Assembly: GCA_001970955.1 (NCBI GenBank)
Contig: MPUH01000756.1
Span: forward strand, 1-36,538
Origin: Stentor coeruleus
Lineage: Eukaryota; Ciliophora; Heterotrichea; Heterotrichida; Stentoridae
Direction of reading: 5' to 3'
Length of the DNA stretch: 36,538 nt
The number at the start of each line of letters is the position of its first letter. Within the stretch, counting starts at the first letter, position 1. Under the pieces are notes generated by a model. That model had not been told where the DNA came from. It searched no databases and worked only from the letters and a program-made list of their open reading frames with translations. Below, piece by piece: positions 1 to 10,835 of this stretch. A program made the translations under genes and the position numbers.

Positions 1-662
1 GCTTTAGAATGCTCATGATATATATAAAGGTATACAACTATACCAATATATTAGACCGATATAAAATCACATATCATTTAAATCGATTTTTTTAAAGTAG
101 ATGGTAGTTAAGGTGTCATGGTTTAAACCTTATCCTATCGAGATCTGTTTGTCCTATGATTTCTTTCTTTAGGCAGATTTGGTATATTAAACAACTCGTT
201 GTTGTTGGCTATGCGACTCTTTACTTGGCTGAGTGATCTTTACTGTTTCTTTTCTTTAGCGTCAAGATGATGGAAGCAAGTCTTGTATCGCCTTATTTTT
301 TTTGAAGAATCCAGCTTGCTTTTGCCATTTTTTGAATTAAATCAATTTTATTTTTTTAAATCAATGCCATCAATCACAGTAATTACTATAAAATAATCAC
401 TTTATATAAATATATACACTTTCTATTACATTAAATAAATATTTTAACTACATTAAAGTCATATTGATATTCTCATCATAATTACATTAAATAATTATTA
501 AATATTATATTAGTGTACACCAATAATTACATTAACTTGCATCTATTTATGCACTAATCAATTCCTAACTTTTTATCAATATATAAACAATTTATTACTT
601 TAAATTACTTTTATAAATTAACATCATAACTTACATTTTTTCTTATCACTTTTTACATATAA

Positions 663-745
663 TATTATAATTTACTTTTCAGTTCCTGCTTCTAGTGGCA
701 GGGNTATTATAATTTACTTTTCAGTTCCTGCTTCTAGTGGCAGGG
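663..745. repeat. Direct duplication around a single N (contig overlap)
   Basis: Bases 663-703 and 705-745 are identical 41-nt copies separated by one N at 704. This is the pattern left when two contigs with overlapping ends are scaffolded without being merged. It is most likely an assembly artefact, and the real locus probably has one copy. Confidence 0.9.
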
Positions 746-839
746 TTTGCAACTCATTCTGACTATGATAATTTAACTAATAAATCTCTGTTAAAATTTT
801 TCAATCATTTTTTACATATTAAATCCTAAATCATTAATA

Positions 840-1215
840 TACAATCCATCAATTATATTAAATGCTATCAGATCATCACTTCATATTCATGTATATTACC
901 TAACTTGAATTAGTAACTATTAGAGTATACATAATCAATTACTTAAATTTACTTATTTGAATATCTATGCCATCAATCATAATTATTTACTATTAGAGTA
1001 TAACATAATCATTTACCTTAAATAATATAAAATACAAATCAAATCTATATACGTGACATCATACATATTAAATTTTTATTAGAGTATCACATAAGAAATT
1101 TAATAAATTTACTTATTATCATTCACGTCATCAATTACATTTATTTACTATTAGAATATCACTTCATATCAATATATATATCTCAATTACATTAAATTAT
1201 TATTATATTATAATT
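840..1215. repeat. Degenerate AT-rich minisatellite-like repeat
   Basis: A loose motif recurs about every 70-90 nt: TACTATTAGAGTAT followed by CACATAATC or similar, often preceded by CCATCAAT. Copies are near 911, 985, 1076 and 1145, each with several substitutions. Related ATTACATTAAAT words also occur from about 360 to 560. I see no coding potential or hairpin that would explain it. Confidence 0.5.
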
Positions 1216-2928
1216 ATACTAAATAATATCAATAAAGACAACATCGATTTAAGTTAGGATCAGTTACAGATCATACCTTGCCTATCCAAAAATCTTAAAC
1301 TTATAAGAGCATTAATAATATATACAAGTTTCTCTTTTATAATATGAATTATGTTGAAATTTGTGTAGAATTATATTTTTAGAAAACTTTAAGGAAACTT
1401 TTCTTACAAGAATCTGAGATGAAAAAGGAAGAATGGGTAAATTGAATATGTGATATCTCTGAAAATGCAGAAGGGTTGATTATGACATATATGGCCCGAG
1501 CTTTTAATTGAATATAAGAGAGTTTACGTATTTCAAAGAGGCAAAATATCATGAATATAATTGTCCCAATTCAAAATATTATATTTACTTTTTTAGAAGG
1601 GGAAATAGATATACAGAGTTATGCACTATTCAACAAATAGAAAATCTTAATATGGTATTATGCTAATTCATTAGTTAGTAAATATTTTTTATATGATTAT
1701 GAATGCGTGTTTATTTTATGAATAAACGTCTTTTTATATCAGATTTTTTTTTATAAATTGGTAATGATTTTTATGATAAAATTTGTGAAAACTGATATAG
1801 AAAAGGATATTTTAAGCTGAGAGATATGCTTGAGATATTTTTGATGATTTTTATTATTTATGTATAATTTTATGTTTTTTAGTTTTCAGATATATGGAAG
1901 TTCGTGGTTAAGGATAATAAGCTTTATTTTATATAGAGAATATACATGAAAACTATAGAATTAAAATATGTATCTTGAAAAATAAATTTTTTGTTACGAT
2001 TTTTACCTATATATATGATTGCTAATCTGATATTCATATTGATGATTGTGTTTTATACAGAAATAATATTTTCTGTTGCGTGAATAAGATCATAAAAAAT
2101 TGTAAGCATTTATAACTAAATTCCAATAAAAATAAAGAAAATACTAAGAATATTCATAGTATTTCTAAAAAATCATTAATACGTAGAGAACTAATATTAA
2201 TCTTATTATCAAGAGTGTAAAGTCAATAATCATTCCAGTATATTTACGTGAAAGATTTAAAATATTATAGTTTAATAAATATTAGATTCGATAATTTTAT
2301 TTATGAAAAACTCATAAAAAAACTAAGTCGTGATTTGTAAATTTTGTAAGCTAAAATCTTGCAAATGGTCTAAACTACTCTAAAAGCATAAAAATTTAAG
2401 CCTTTAAACTAATTTTCATAGGAAAATACCCTTGAAATTTAAGTTGGAGAGTTAATATGGTATATTTTTGAGGCACTTGATAGAGAATTATGCTAATTTT
2501 ATATCAAAATAGCATCAACACAGTAAAAACTATTTAATTCCCAAGGAATAATTAAGACAAAGCCAAAATAAACTCCTTAGCCATAATCCTCTAAAAATTC
2601 ATCATCTCTATCCTTTCCCCTTAAGCCCATAACCCTTTCTTTAAGTCCTAAACTAATCCACATAGCTTACTAATACTTATAAAATTTCACCTTTAAGATC
2701 CCAAACTTACATATAAAAATGGTCAACCCTGATATTTACAAAACTCCATCCATCTTCACACACGCTATACTTCCTAAAATCATCAAAAACTACCTAAAAC
2801 CCAACAAAAATCATCATCATCCCCTTTCCTTTATATAACCATAAAAGTTTTCATCATCTTCTAATTTTCCCCTAACACATATTTCGCATATTTTGTTACT
2901 TGCATTAAATTCACCTACTCTAATAAAC

Positions 2929-5900
2929 ATGGCAACATTTCCTTACAATGATTCGTGGTACATAAACGACTTGTTCTTCGGTTGGATATTCCAAGCTCTA
3001 AAATACTATAGAAAATCACCTCCAAACTCTAAAAACCCCTTCGAAGTACCGGATATCGCAGCCTTAGGACCAGCAGAAAAAATACTCAAAAGTCATTGGG
3101 AAAAAGAGCTAAAAAAGCCTAAACCCAGCTTTTTCAAAGCAATCTTCAGAACTATTTCTAAAGAACTCTGGACATGCATTCTTATTGTATTATTAGGAAA
3201 TTTATTAACCTTATTCCAATCAGTGCTAATAAATTTTCTTATAACATACTTGCAAAAATCTCCTAAACCTCAATACGAAGGAGGTTTATTAGCCACAGCA
3301 TTTATATTTACATCAATATTTAGCTGTTGCTTTAAACATAATGGATCACTTAAATCTCTTATGCTTACAGGTAAAATCAAGAATTTAGTTGCCATTATGG
3401 TTGGAGAAAAAGTTGTTAAGCTTAATAATACAATAATATCAGAGCAAAGTGTTAAAGGTAAGATTATAAATGTTGTTAGTAATGATATGGAAGTACTTGA
3501 ACTGACTGTTTATGCGATATATTTTCTATGTAGTCCATTTGTTGTTGTTATTTCAATTATTATTATAGTATCAACTTTTGGTCCAGCTGGGTTGCTGGGT
3601 ATAGGGATATCAATGCTTCATGCTCCTTTGGTTATAAAATTAGGTAATGTTACTATGAAAATACGTTTACAAGCGAGCAGGATTGGGGATAAGAGGATTA
3701 AAATGATTCAGAATCTTATTGAAGGAATCAAAATAATGAAGTTGTATGCCTGGGAAATACCTTTGCTTAAGAGCATTTTTGCTGAGAGGAAAAAAGAGAT
3801 TAAGACTATGGAAAAAACTACGGTTATTAACTCTGGGATGCATGTTTTGGCTATTTCAGGAGTACCTTTGGTAATATTTTGCACATTGTCACTAAAGGTT
3901 TTGATTGGAGAAGAGCTTAAAGCTGGAGAGGTGTATATGCTTATATCAATATTTTACATTACACATCTTAATATTGTTTACATAAGCACTGTTGGTGCTA
4001 ATACAGTTTTTGCTTTTTTCGCTATAACTACAAGAGTTACTCAAGTCCTAACACTAAAAGAACATGAGTTTTCTATTGATCATGATAATGAAGATTATTC
4101 TGTTGTGATTGATGAAGCTACACTTTCATGGAAAGATATTGATAAAACTAATGATGAAGATAATAACAATACAGTTTCGACCCTACTTCGTCGTAAAACA
4201 ACCACTCGTGAATGCTTACGTAACATTTCTGTATCTCTTCAACCTGGAGAATTGCTTATGGTTGTTGGACCAGTTGGCGCTGGTAAAAGCTCACTTTTTA
4301 TGGGAATATTAGGTGAGCTTCCAATAGTATCAGGAAGTATATCTACAAGAGGCTCTATAGCTTATGCTTCAGAAGATCCTTGGATTCTTGCAGGAAGTGT
4401 TAAAGACAATATTCTTATGGGCAAAGAGTTTAATTCTGTAGCTTATGATATAGCTTTGCAATCTAGTGACATGATGAAAGATTTAGCTACTTTTAAGAAT
4501 GCAGATGAAACTTTACTTGGAGATAGAGGGTTTACGCTTAGTGGAGGACAGAGGGCTAGACTGTGTTTGGCCAGAACTGTTTATTCTAATGCTGATATTG
4601 TATTGCTCGATGACCCATTAAGTGCTGTGGATGCAGAAGTTGCGAACCATTTATTTAATGATTGTATATTGAGTGCACTTAAAGGGAAAACTATTATTTT
4701 AGCTACACATCAAGTTCATTATCTTCCTCAAGCAGATAAAATTTTGGTTTTAAATAGTGGTGAGATGATGTTTTTTGGTACATATAATGAACTTAAAGAA
4801 GATGCACAAGCTAGAGAAATCCTTGGTGACCTAGCTTTCCGTGAAGAAGCAATTGAAGTTAAAGAGAGACAAATCACAGCAAAAGTTTTAGAGGTTAATG
4901 AAAAGCAAAATATTGAGGAAGAAGAAATAACAGAAGGTGCAGTTTCAATGAAATCTTATGTAAAGTATACAAGATATGGATATAAATCTATGTTTTTCTT
5001 TGCCTTAGTAGTGGTTTTTTCAATAGCCTCACAAACTTGTTATGTACTAAATATGTTTTTTGCCTCATATTGGTCCAATCAAAAAGATCAGGAAAACCCG
5101 TATTATTTCGAGTTTTATGGGATTTTATTAGCTTTTTGTTATGCTTTATGTGCACTTAAAACATATCCTTTTATGATAAGATATATAAACTCCAACAATC
5201 AACTACACAATTTAGCGTTGCAAAGTTTGGCACTTACTGAAAGCGTTTTTTTTTATATAAACTATAACTTAATCTACAAAACTAAGAAACCAAGAATTAT
5301 TAACCGTTTTTCTAAAGATGTAGGAGTCGCTGATGGCCCTTTGCAACACTATCTTAATGATACAATGTCAACCACTTTAGCTGTAGTTGGGAGTCTAATA
5401 ACAATCATCATCATTATCCCTATAAACCTTGCAATGCTTCCTTTCCAAATTGCCACATGGTTCCTCCTACTAAAATACGTCGCTCCAATTATCCTCATTT
5501 TACGAAAACTAGAACTTGTTGCAAGAGCTCCTCTACTTTCCACAATAAACTCAGCTTTAAACGGTCTTCCAACTTTAAGATGCTTGAACCTTCAAGAGAT
5601 GTTTATTCAAAAATCCAATCAACAAGCTACAGAGCATTTAAGATCATATATAACATTCCATGTATTTATAAGATTTATTCAATTGTACTCAGATTTAGGT
5701 AGCAATTTTATTCTTATATTAAATGTTATCATTATCGTAGCAGTTGATGGATATATCAGTCCTACCCTTGCAGCTTTTAGTTTAGCTAGTTCTGTATCTT
5801 TACTTGGAGTTTCATCTATATGGTCAAAAAATGTTGTAGAACTCAGTAGCAATATGGCTTCAGCACAGAGGCTTTTAGAATTTTCAGACCTAAAATATGA

Positions 5901-6711
5901 AGGGATTTTAGAAGGAAATGATAAATTTATTGTATCAAAAGGGAAAATCGAATTCTGTGAGGTTTCAATGAGATACAGGCCAAATTTTGATCTAGCTTTA
6001 AATAAACTATCATTTACTATAGACTCTGGATTAAAAGTTGGCATTATAGGGAGAACTGGATGTGGGAAAAGCTCAATCCTCCAAGTTTTATTCAGACTTG
6101 TAAACCCTGAATCTGGAACTGTTTATATAGATGGCCAAGATTACATGAAAGCTGGACTTCATGATCTTCGAGGACAAATGTCAGTTATCCCTCAGTCCTC
6201 AATGCTTTTTGTAGGTTCTGTAAAAGATAACCTCGACCCTTTCCATAAACATTCTGATGATGAGCTTTTTAAAGTTCTAGAAGAAGTCAAACTTAAAGAG
6301 TATATATTAGAATATGATAAAGGATTAGATGCAGAAATAAGTGGAGATGGGGTGAGTTTTTCAGCTGGGCAAAGACAATTATTATGCTTGGCAAGAGCTA
6401 TATTGAGGAATAATAAAATTGTCATGATGGATGAAGCTACAGCTAATGTTGATAATGAAACTGATCGACTTATTCAAGAAACTGTTAAGATAAAATTTAA
6501 TGAGTGCACTTTATTAATTATAGCTCATAGACTGAGAACTGTTATTGATAGTGATAGGATTATTGTTGTGGATAAAGGAAGCTGTAAAGAATTTGGTAAA
6601 GCTCATGAGTTGTATCGTAAGAAAAAATCATTGTTTAAGACTATGATATTAAATACTGGACCTGAAGAAAGCGAGTATCTTAGAAGTCAGTTAGAAAATA
6701 ACAGATGTTAG
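2929..6711 (+). CDS. ABCC/MRP-type ABC transporter, full length
   Basis: A 1260-residue ATP-driven membrane exporter with the order TMD1-NBD1-TMD2-NBD2, the length of a short ABCC (MRP) protein without the extra TMD0. NBD1 has Walker A GPVGAGKSS around residues 447-455, signature LSGGQ at 537-541 and Walker B ending in D561-D562. NBD2 has Walker A GRTGCGKSS at 1041-1049, a degenerate signature FSAGQ at 1144-1148 and Walker B MMDEA with D1168 and catalytic E1169. NBD1 has Asp where the catalytic Glu would sit (LLDDP), as in many ABCC proteins, so NBD2 is probably the main ATPase site. Several hydrophobic spans lie between about residues 90-330 and 680-950. The first in-frame ATG is at 2929; the frame is open a little further upstream but only with TTG. 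The family exports glutathione conjugates, organic anions or drugs; the substrate cannot be read from sequence. No intron is needed. Confidence 0.95.
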   Translation: MATFPYNDSWYINDLFFGWIFQALKYYRKSPPNSKNPFEVPDIAALGPAEKILKSHWEKELKKPKPSFFKAIFRTISKELWTCILIVLLGNLLTLFQSVLINFLITYLQKSPKPQYEGGLLATAFIFTSIFSCCFKHNGSLKSLMLTGKIKNLVAIMVGEKVVKLNNTIISEQSVKGKIINVVSNDMEVLELTVYAIYFLCSPFVVVISIIIIVSTFGPAGLLGIGISMLHAPLVIKLGNVTMKIRLQASRIGDKRIKMIQNLIEGIKIMKLYAWEIPLLKSIFAERKKEIKTMEKTTVINSGMHVLAISGVPLVIFCTLSLKVLIGEELKAGEVYMLISIFYITHLNIVYISTVGANTVFAFFAITTRVTQVLTLKEHEFSIDHDNEDYSVVIDEATLSWKDIDKTNDEDNNNTVSTLLRRKTTTRECLRNISVSLQPGELLMVVGPVGAGKSSLFMGILGELPIVSGSISTRGSIAYASEDPWILAGSVKDNILMGKEFNSVAYDIALQSSDMMKDLATFKNADETLLGDRGFTLSGGQRARLCLARTVYSNADIVLLDDPLSAVDAEVANHLFNDCILSALKGKTIILATHQVHYLPQADKILVLNSGEMMFFGTYNELKEDAQAREILGDLAFREEAIEVKERQITAKVLEVNEKQNIEEEEITEGAVSMKSYVKYTRYGYKSMFFFALVVVFSIASQTCYVLNMFFASYWSNQKDQENPYYFEFYGILLAFCYALCALKTYPFMIRYINSNNQLHNLALQSLALTESVFFYINYNLIYKTKKPRIINRFSKDVGVADGPLQHYLNDTMSTTLAVVGSLITIIIIIPINLAMLPFQIATWFLLLKYVAPIILILRKLELVARAPLLSTINSALNGLPTLRCLNLQEMFIQKSNQQATEHLRSYITFHVFIRFIQLYSDLGSNFILILNVIIIVAVDGYISPTLAAFSLASSVSLLGVSSIWSKNVVELSSNMASAQRLLEFSDLKYEGILEGNDKFIVSKGKIEFCEVSMRYRPNFDLALNKLSFTIDSGLKVGIIGRTGCGKSSILQVLFRLVNPESGTVYIDGQDYMKAGLHDLRGQMSVIPQSSMLFVGSVKDNLDPFHKHSDDELFKVLEEVKLKEYILEYDKGLDAEISGDGVSFSAGQRQLLCLARAILRNNKIVMMDEATANVDNETDRLIQETVKIKFNECTLLIIAHRLRTVIDSDRIIVVDKGSCKEFGKAHELYRKKKSLFKTMILNTGPEESEYLRSQLENNRC

Positions 6712-7542
6712 TTAATACTTTGATATAGATGAATATAATCTAAAATATGTATTTAAGTATATAATTATGATAAAAATTTTAAATTGAAATAGTTTAAAGT
6801 AAATTTGGAAGAATACCAAACAAGCTTTTTATTGCAATTCCGATTCTCTTTTGTAGGATTTTTATCATGTTCCTGTCTGAGTTTCTTCACACATATGAAT
6901 TTGTTTCACTATCAAAAGCTACCATAAACATTGAGTTCATTGTAAATAGCACGTTTGTCAATTGAACTTTTCCCATAGAAAACCTAACTTTAAAGTTTAT
7001 CTTTTCATTAGTAACTTCAAATAAGTCTATTTAATTTAATTTTATGAAATAAACACATTTTTCATTAGGAAATATAAAAAAAAACCTCTGAATCTATTGT
7101 GCCTAAAGGATATGATACTTTTTTAGCCATTATTCTTTTTCTGTTATTATGAAAAATGTTTATTTTTATAATCAATAATGATAATAAAATGATTAACATA
7201 AGAAAACTTATACACTTAGAAAAATCATTTTTAATAATAATAATGCTATATAGATATAATATGTTATTTCAAGCATAATTATCAATTATCATAAAAAATA
7301 TTTTTACAATCCTAAACAAAACGCCAAGCAATTTATATTTAATGGCATAGCATATAAAAAAAATATAATATTTTTGCAATATGACATGGTACAATCAAAT
7401 TATCATTTGAATATAATATTCAATTTATACCGAATTATAATGTACTTTCTATCTTCTCAATAACTACTACTTTCTACATCAACAATTTTCCAATATTTTA
7501 ATCATAAAATGGTCTAGATCTCCAAGTTAATAAATTAACGGA
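6712..7542. other. AT-rich spacer with a weak minus-strand open run
   Basis: No supported gene. On the minus strand, 6887-7030 stays open for 47 codons with protein-like composition, followed after one TGA by about 28 more open codons. I cannot match this to any family, and runs like this are expected by chance in a window this long. Confidence 0.5.
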
Positions 7543-9021
7543 ATGAAGGTTCAATTGCTAAAAACAGAAGGAAACTGGGTGGACTCCTGTTTGGGTTGCT
7601 ATATCTCAGTTAATAATAACTTAGTAGACGTTATAACACCTCTTAACTCCATCCACGACACAAACATATTTGATGTGCCTCCAACTGGACTTCTAAGAAT
7701 AATAATCAAAGACATGGGTAACACAGAAGGCTATGTAGCAAGTCTTTCAATAGAAATATCATTATTACCTTCAGTTTCAGGCCGATGGCTTCCTCTCTTT
7801 GAAAACCCTTCAAATGACCTTTTGTCTCATTTAGTGGATGAAGTAAAATCCCCAAGAATCATTCTTTTTATGCATTCTGACTTGCTTGATGATGAAATTT
7901 TCCTTACTCACCCTGAAATTCCAACTGAAAATATTTCTGAGATAGTTTTAGCTTCTGAGATAAGCCTTACTAAAGATAACGACCAAGAACTTATTGCAAC
8001 TTCTCATTTCAATTGTCCTTTAGATATTATGGATCAGAAAAAACACCAGGACATTGTTGAAATACTCACAACAGAAATCGATAATTATCAAGAAAATTTA
8101 AGTAAAGAAAAGAATACTAATAAGTTGTTAAGAGAAAAAATTGACAATTTGCTTGTTGCACTTAAGTCACAAAATGAACGAGCTGCAGTAAGAGAAAATT
8201 CATTACTTGGATTAATTTCTGATAAAGAAAAAGAGATTTGTGCGATATTTGATATGAATAGAAGCTTGAAACAAAGTAATAGAAAGCTTGAGATTGAGAA
8301 TAAAAATATTCTTGAAAAATGTGAAAGGTTAAGTTTTGCTGTAGAAAGTTTACAAGGTATAGAAAATCAATGCAGTCATTATCAGCATTTGCTTAAAAAT
8401 GCAGAGATCAATAATGAAAAGCTTGTCAGTACTATTATGGAATTGTCTAAAGTGGCTTGTGCTGAGTGCTTTGATGTAGAAAATGCTGCGCGTATTGAGG
8501 AAAGAGAAAAAGATCATCGAAAAATTTATGAAGGGGGAAATAATATTGGAAATGTGGTAACATCTGAGAAAAGGTATCAGGATAACGAAAATACTAATGA
8601 GTTCATTAAGGTTGTTACAGAGCGAATATCAGAATTCATAGATAAAATTATAGGGAAGATTGTAAAGATTGAGCAGCTGTGCAAAATTGATGATTTCACT
8701 GTAAGGATTAACAATTATGATGTGGAATTTGCTATGACAAAAGATGGAGTTTGGATTAGAAGTGGGCAAAATTTGATTGAAGCTGAAGACTTTTTGATGA
8801 ATAAAATGAAAAATCAGTCAGAAACACTATTCCCAAATAGTAACCCAGTATTTTCAAATGATAATATATTAGAAAATGCAGCTAAAAAGGCAGCGCAAAA
8901 AGTCTCGCCGAAAAAGTCGATACTCAAACCTGTGAATATGCTTAACAGATATAAAACTGCTTTAAGCAAACCTTTATTAAAAGATATAAAGATCACAGAT
9001 ACCAAAAAAAGTCATAAGTAG
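7543..9021 (+). CDS. Possible C2-domain plus coiled-coil protein
   Basis: A 492-residue intronless protein that I cannot name. Residues 1 to about 115 alternate short hydrophobic strands in a way that resembles a C2-type beta sandwich of the non-calcium, centrosomal kind. A long charged helical stretch rich in K, E and N follows from about 165 to 330 and looks like coiled coil. A short block near residues 385-425 (NNYDVEFAMTKDGVWIRSG, then an acidic turn and FL) has a strand-turn-strand look and may be a small beta domain. The tail is basic (KKSILKP, then NRYK). This layout is common in cytoskeletal, basal-body or cortical proteins of ciliates, so a structural role is a reasonable guess. The ATG at 7543 is the first in frame after a TAA-rich leader, and the stop is TAG. 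Confidence 0.85.
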   Translation: MKVQLLKTEGNWVDSCLGCYISVNNNLVDVITPLNSIHDTNIFDVPPTGLLRIIIKDMGNTEGYVASLSIEISLLPSVSGRWLPLFENPSNDLLSHLVDEVKSPRIILFMHSDLLDDEIFLTHPEIPTENISEIVLASEISLTKDNDQELIATSHFNCPLDIMDQKKHQDIVEILTTEIDNYQENLSKEKNTNKLLREKIDNLLVALKSQNERAAVRENSLLGLISDKEKEICAIFDMNRSLKQSNRKLEIENKNILEKCERLSFAVESLQGIENQCSHYQHLLKNAEINNEKLVSTIMELSKVACAECFDVENAARIEEREKDHRKIYEGGNNIGNVVTSEKRYQDNENTNEFIKVVTERISEFIDKIIGKIVKIEQLCKIDDFTVRINNYDVEFAMTKDGVWIRSGQNLIEAEDFLMNKMKNQSETLFPNSNPVFSNDNILENAAKKAAQKVSPKKSILKPVNMLNRYKTALSKPLLKDIKITDTKKSHK

Positions 9022-9226
9022 TGATTTGCAATTAAATGTGAATTATTCCAATTAAAAACTATAATTAGCATATGATCAGGAATAAATTAATAATAAAGAT
9101 TATAATTAAAAATTATGCTAAACTATAAGAGTTTTATCATAGCTTCATTATTCAAAACTTTTTAAAATTAGGCGATAAGTTTTTTATCATCATACAGATG
9201 CTTTAATTTAAAATTAATTTATATTA

Positions 9227-9994
9227 ATGTCGTTAGGAAAAATGTACAAGAGTATTTTCGATAAAAACTTGGTTGATTCATCAGATACATTAAACACATA
9301 CAAGAAATACTTTGGTAAAGACTTTGAAGACCTTAGCCATCATGATGAACTTGCTAATATAATGAGTTCGCCTTTAGATTCTCAAATGTCCTCACAATTC
9401 TCAGAGATCAGTAAAAGTTCATTCGAAGTGGATGGAGTGCGTTTTTCGCAAGAAATCGAAAAAATCCTAGCAAAGCACCTAAAGCAATCAAGTGTTGTAG
9501 AAAAAAACGTTAAAAACAACTACCAAGGCCTCCTTAACGGGCTTAAAGGGACCTCACTCGGCAAAATATCAGAGGTCTCATATGAAGATAGTCAAAAAGA
9601 AAACCAAAATGAAAGCAAAAGAAGTCAACTAGAACTAGAAAATGGCAGCAAAAACCCTTCTTTCATCGACCAAGAATCGCACTCCGTACTAACAGAAAAC
9701 CCTAAAAAAAAAACTGAAACCAAACAAAAAAAGCAAGTTATAGGCAATACTCACACTAGCTTAAGGAATTCTACATTTGCCTTAGCAAACCGTATTTTCT
9801 GTTTAAAATGCAGTGCTGAAGTGTATACTAATGTTAATTATCAAATGAAAAAAATGAATCTTTGGGGCTCAATAGGTTTTTTTTTCGAAGCTGTCAAATG
9901 TTGTGGTGAGCCAAGGTTGCTGAGTAGGTATCAAGAACTTGTCCACACATGTAAAAACTGTGGGTCTATAGTGGCTAGAATAAGCACAAACTAG
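9227..9994 (+). CDS. LITAF-like zinc-ribbon protein
   Basis: A 255-residue protein. Its last about 65 residues form a LITAF-like domain: a CLKC knuckle followed by EVYTNV, a central hydrophobic stretch (LWGSIGFFFEAV) with a CC pair, then HTCKNCGSIVARI. In this family the two CXXC knuckles bind one zinc, and the hydrophobic middle dips into the cytosolic face of late endosome or lysosome membranes. The N-terminal about 185 residues are polar, rich in S, K, E and Q, and probably disordered. The start ATG at 9227 is the only early candidate. The gene converges on the ML-like pair: its TAG lies only 17 bp from the stop of the neighbouring minus-strand gene, so the 3' UTRs must be tiny or overlap. 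Confidence 0.85.
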   Translation: MSLGKMYKSIFDKNLVDSSDTLNTYKKYFGKDFEDLSHHDELANIMSSPLDSQMSSQFSEISKSSFEVDGVRFSQEIEKILAKHLKQSSVVEKNVKNNYQGLLNGLKGTSLGKISEVSYEDSQKENQNESKRSQLELENGSKNPSFIDQESHSVLTENPKKKTETKQKKQVIGNTHTSLRNSTFALANRIFCLKCSAEVYTNVNYQMKKMNLWGSIGFFFEAVKCCGEPRLLSRYQELVHTCKNCGSIVARISTN

Positions 9995-10011
9995 AATATA
10001 AATTTTACTAA

Positions 10012-10419
10012 CTAGATAACATAATTGTATTGCCAACAAGCAAAAGATGAAAAGTCTGACCTATGAAGGGTGATCTGATCAGTATAAGGACCTTTTATTG
10101 CTGGGGCTTGAAGGGAAATGTAATAAGTTTCAGTAGCTCCTTTAGCATATGTCTTATCTACAGTTTGATAAACGTAATGCCAGTTTTCAGTACCTTTTCT
10201 CTGACCTATGTAAATTTGATGGACAGTTTCTTTTGATAGAAAAATTCCACTAAATGTTACTATATATTGCTCTGAATTCCCAGGAGGAAAAGGGTTTACA
10301 ACAAATGAAGTTATGTTGAAACTTGGGCTCTTATCACAAGACTCGCCTGTTTTAAGTATTTCCAAAGAACTATTGGCGAAAGTTAAAGCAATAAGCATAG
10401 ACAATATCAAAATCCTCAT
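10012..10419 (-). CDS. Secreted ML-domain-like protein, copy 2
   Basis: A 135-residue protein with a clear N-terminal signal peptide (MRILILSMLIALTFA). The mature part is all-beta in character with two conserved cysteines, in GESCDK near the start and FACWQ near the end, plus YAKGAT and YTDQITLHR. Size, secretion signal, cysteine placement and the closing G-x-Y...C pattern fit the ML (MD-2-related lipid-recognition) fold, which binds lipids in lysosomes or outside the cell. The match is by pattern only. It is a diverged tandem paralogue of the gene at 10431-10835. Its ATG sits only 11 bp after that gene's stop, so it has almost no room for a promoter of its own. Confidence 0.8.
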   Translation of the reverse strand: MRILILSMLIALTFANSSLEILKTGESCDKSPSFNITSFVVNPFPPGNSEQYIVTFSGIFLSKETVHQIYIGQRKGTENWHYVYQTVDKTYAKGATETYYISLQAPAIKGPYTDQITLHRSDFSSFACWQYNYVI

Positions 10420-10430
10420 ATTTATTCTAA

Positions 10431-10835
10431 TTAATTCACCACATAATCAAATTGCCAGCAGGCAAAAGTGCTGTAATTAGGTCGATGAAGGGTGATTTGA
10501 TCTGTATATGAACCTGAAGATGTTGGACCAGCAATTGAATATTGGAAAGTTGCTGTTGCTCCTTTAGCATATTCTTGGTTTATTGTGAAAAATGTATAAT
10601 GCCAAGTGACTCCTTTTTTAACACCGAGTGTTAGTTGATCTAATAATTCTGCTTTGGTAAATGTGACTGACAAGGCAAAAGTATAATTTTGATTAGCATA
10701 GATTGGCCAAGGAGTGACTACTAAGTTAGTTACATTCACTGAAGGGTCTTTTTCACATGATGTTCCAATGGTATAGGGTGGGAGAACTTGACCTGCCCAA
10801 GCTAGAGATAGCACGCAGAGTAAAAACAACTTCAT
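10431..10835 (-). CDS. Secreted ML-domain-like protein, copy 1
   Basis: A 134-residue protein with a signal peptide (MKLFLLCVLSLAWAG) and the same core as its neighbour: SCEKDPS, VTPWP, YAKGAT, YTDQITLHR and FACWQFDYVV. It probably folds as a small lipid-binding beta sandwich of the ML type and is secreted or sent to phagosomes/lysosomes; this is inferred from size and pattern. It is the upstream member of a head-to-tail pair on the minus strand. Both ATGs are directly preceded by GAATAAAT, so the duplication probably included a few bases of leader. The stop is TAA, against TAG in copy 2. Confidence 0.8.
   Translation of the reverse strand: MKLFLLCVLSLAWAGQVLPPYTIGTSCEKDPSVNVTNLVVTPWPIYANQNYTFALSVTFTKAELLDQLTLGVKKGVTWHYTFFTINQEYAKGATATFQYSIAGPTSSGSYTDQITLHRPNYSTFACWQFDYVVN

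Larger units (their letters stand above)
1..2928. other. AT-rich spacer, no supported gene
   Basis: No open frame here matches a family I recognise. The first 150-330 bases are visibly less AT-rich than the rest and could hold the tail of an old gene, but every frame there is stopped. A plus-strand run of about 52 codons without a stop lies near 1507-1665, without a clear start or recognisable domain. The stretch also contains a contig join at 704 and a loose repeat at about 840-1215, listed separately. Confidence 0.6.

Noticed and set aside
6887-7030. Minus-strand 47-codon run with protein-like composition downstream of the ABC transporter.
   Set aside because: No start, no family match, and runs of this length are expected by chance somewhere in the window.
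10420-10450. A 16-nt GT...TAG segment between the two ML-like genes that might splice them into one protein.
   Set aside because: Removing it leaves the second gene out of frame, and both genes end naturally at aligned positions and start with their own signal peptides.
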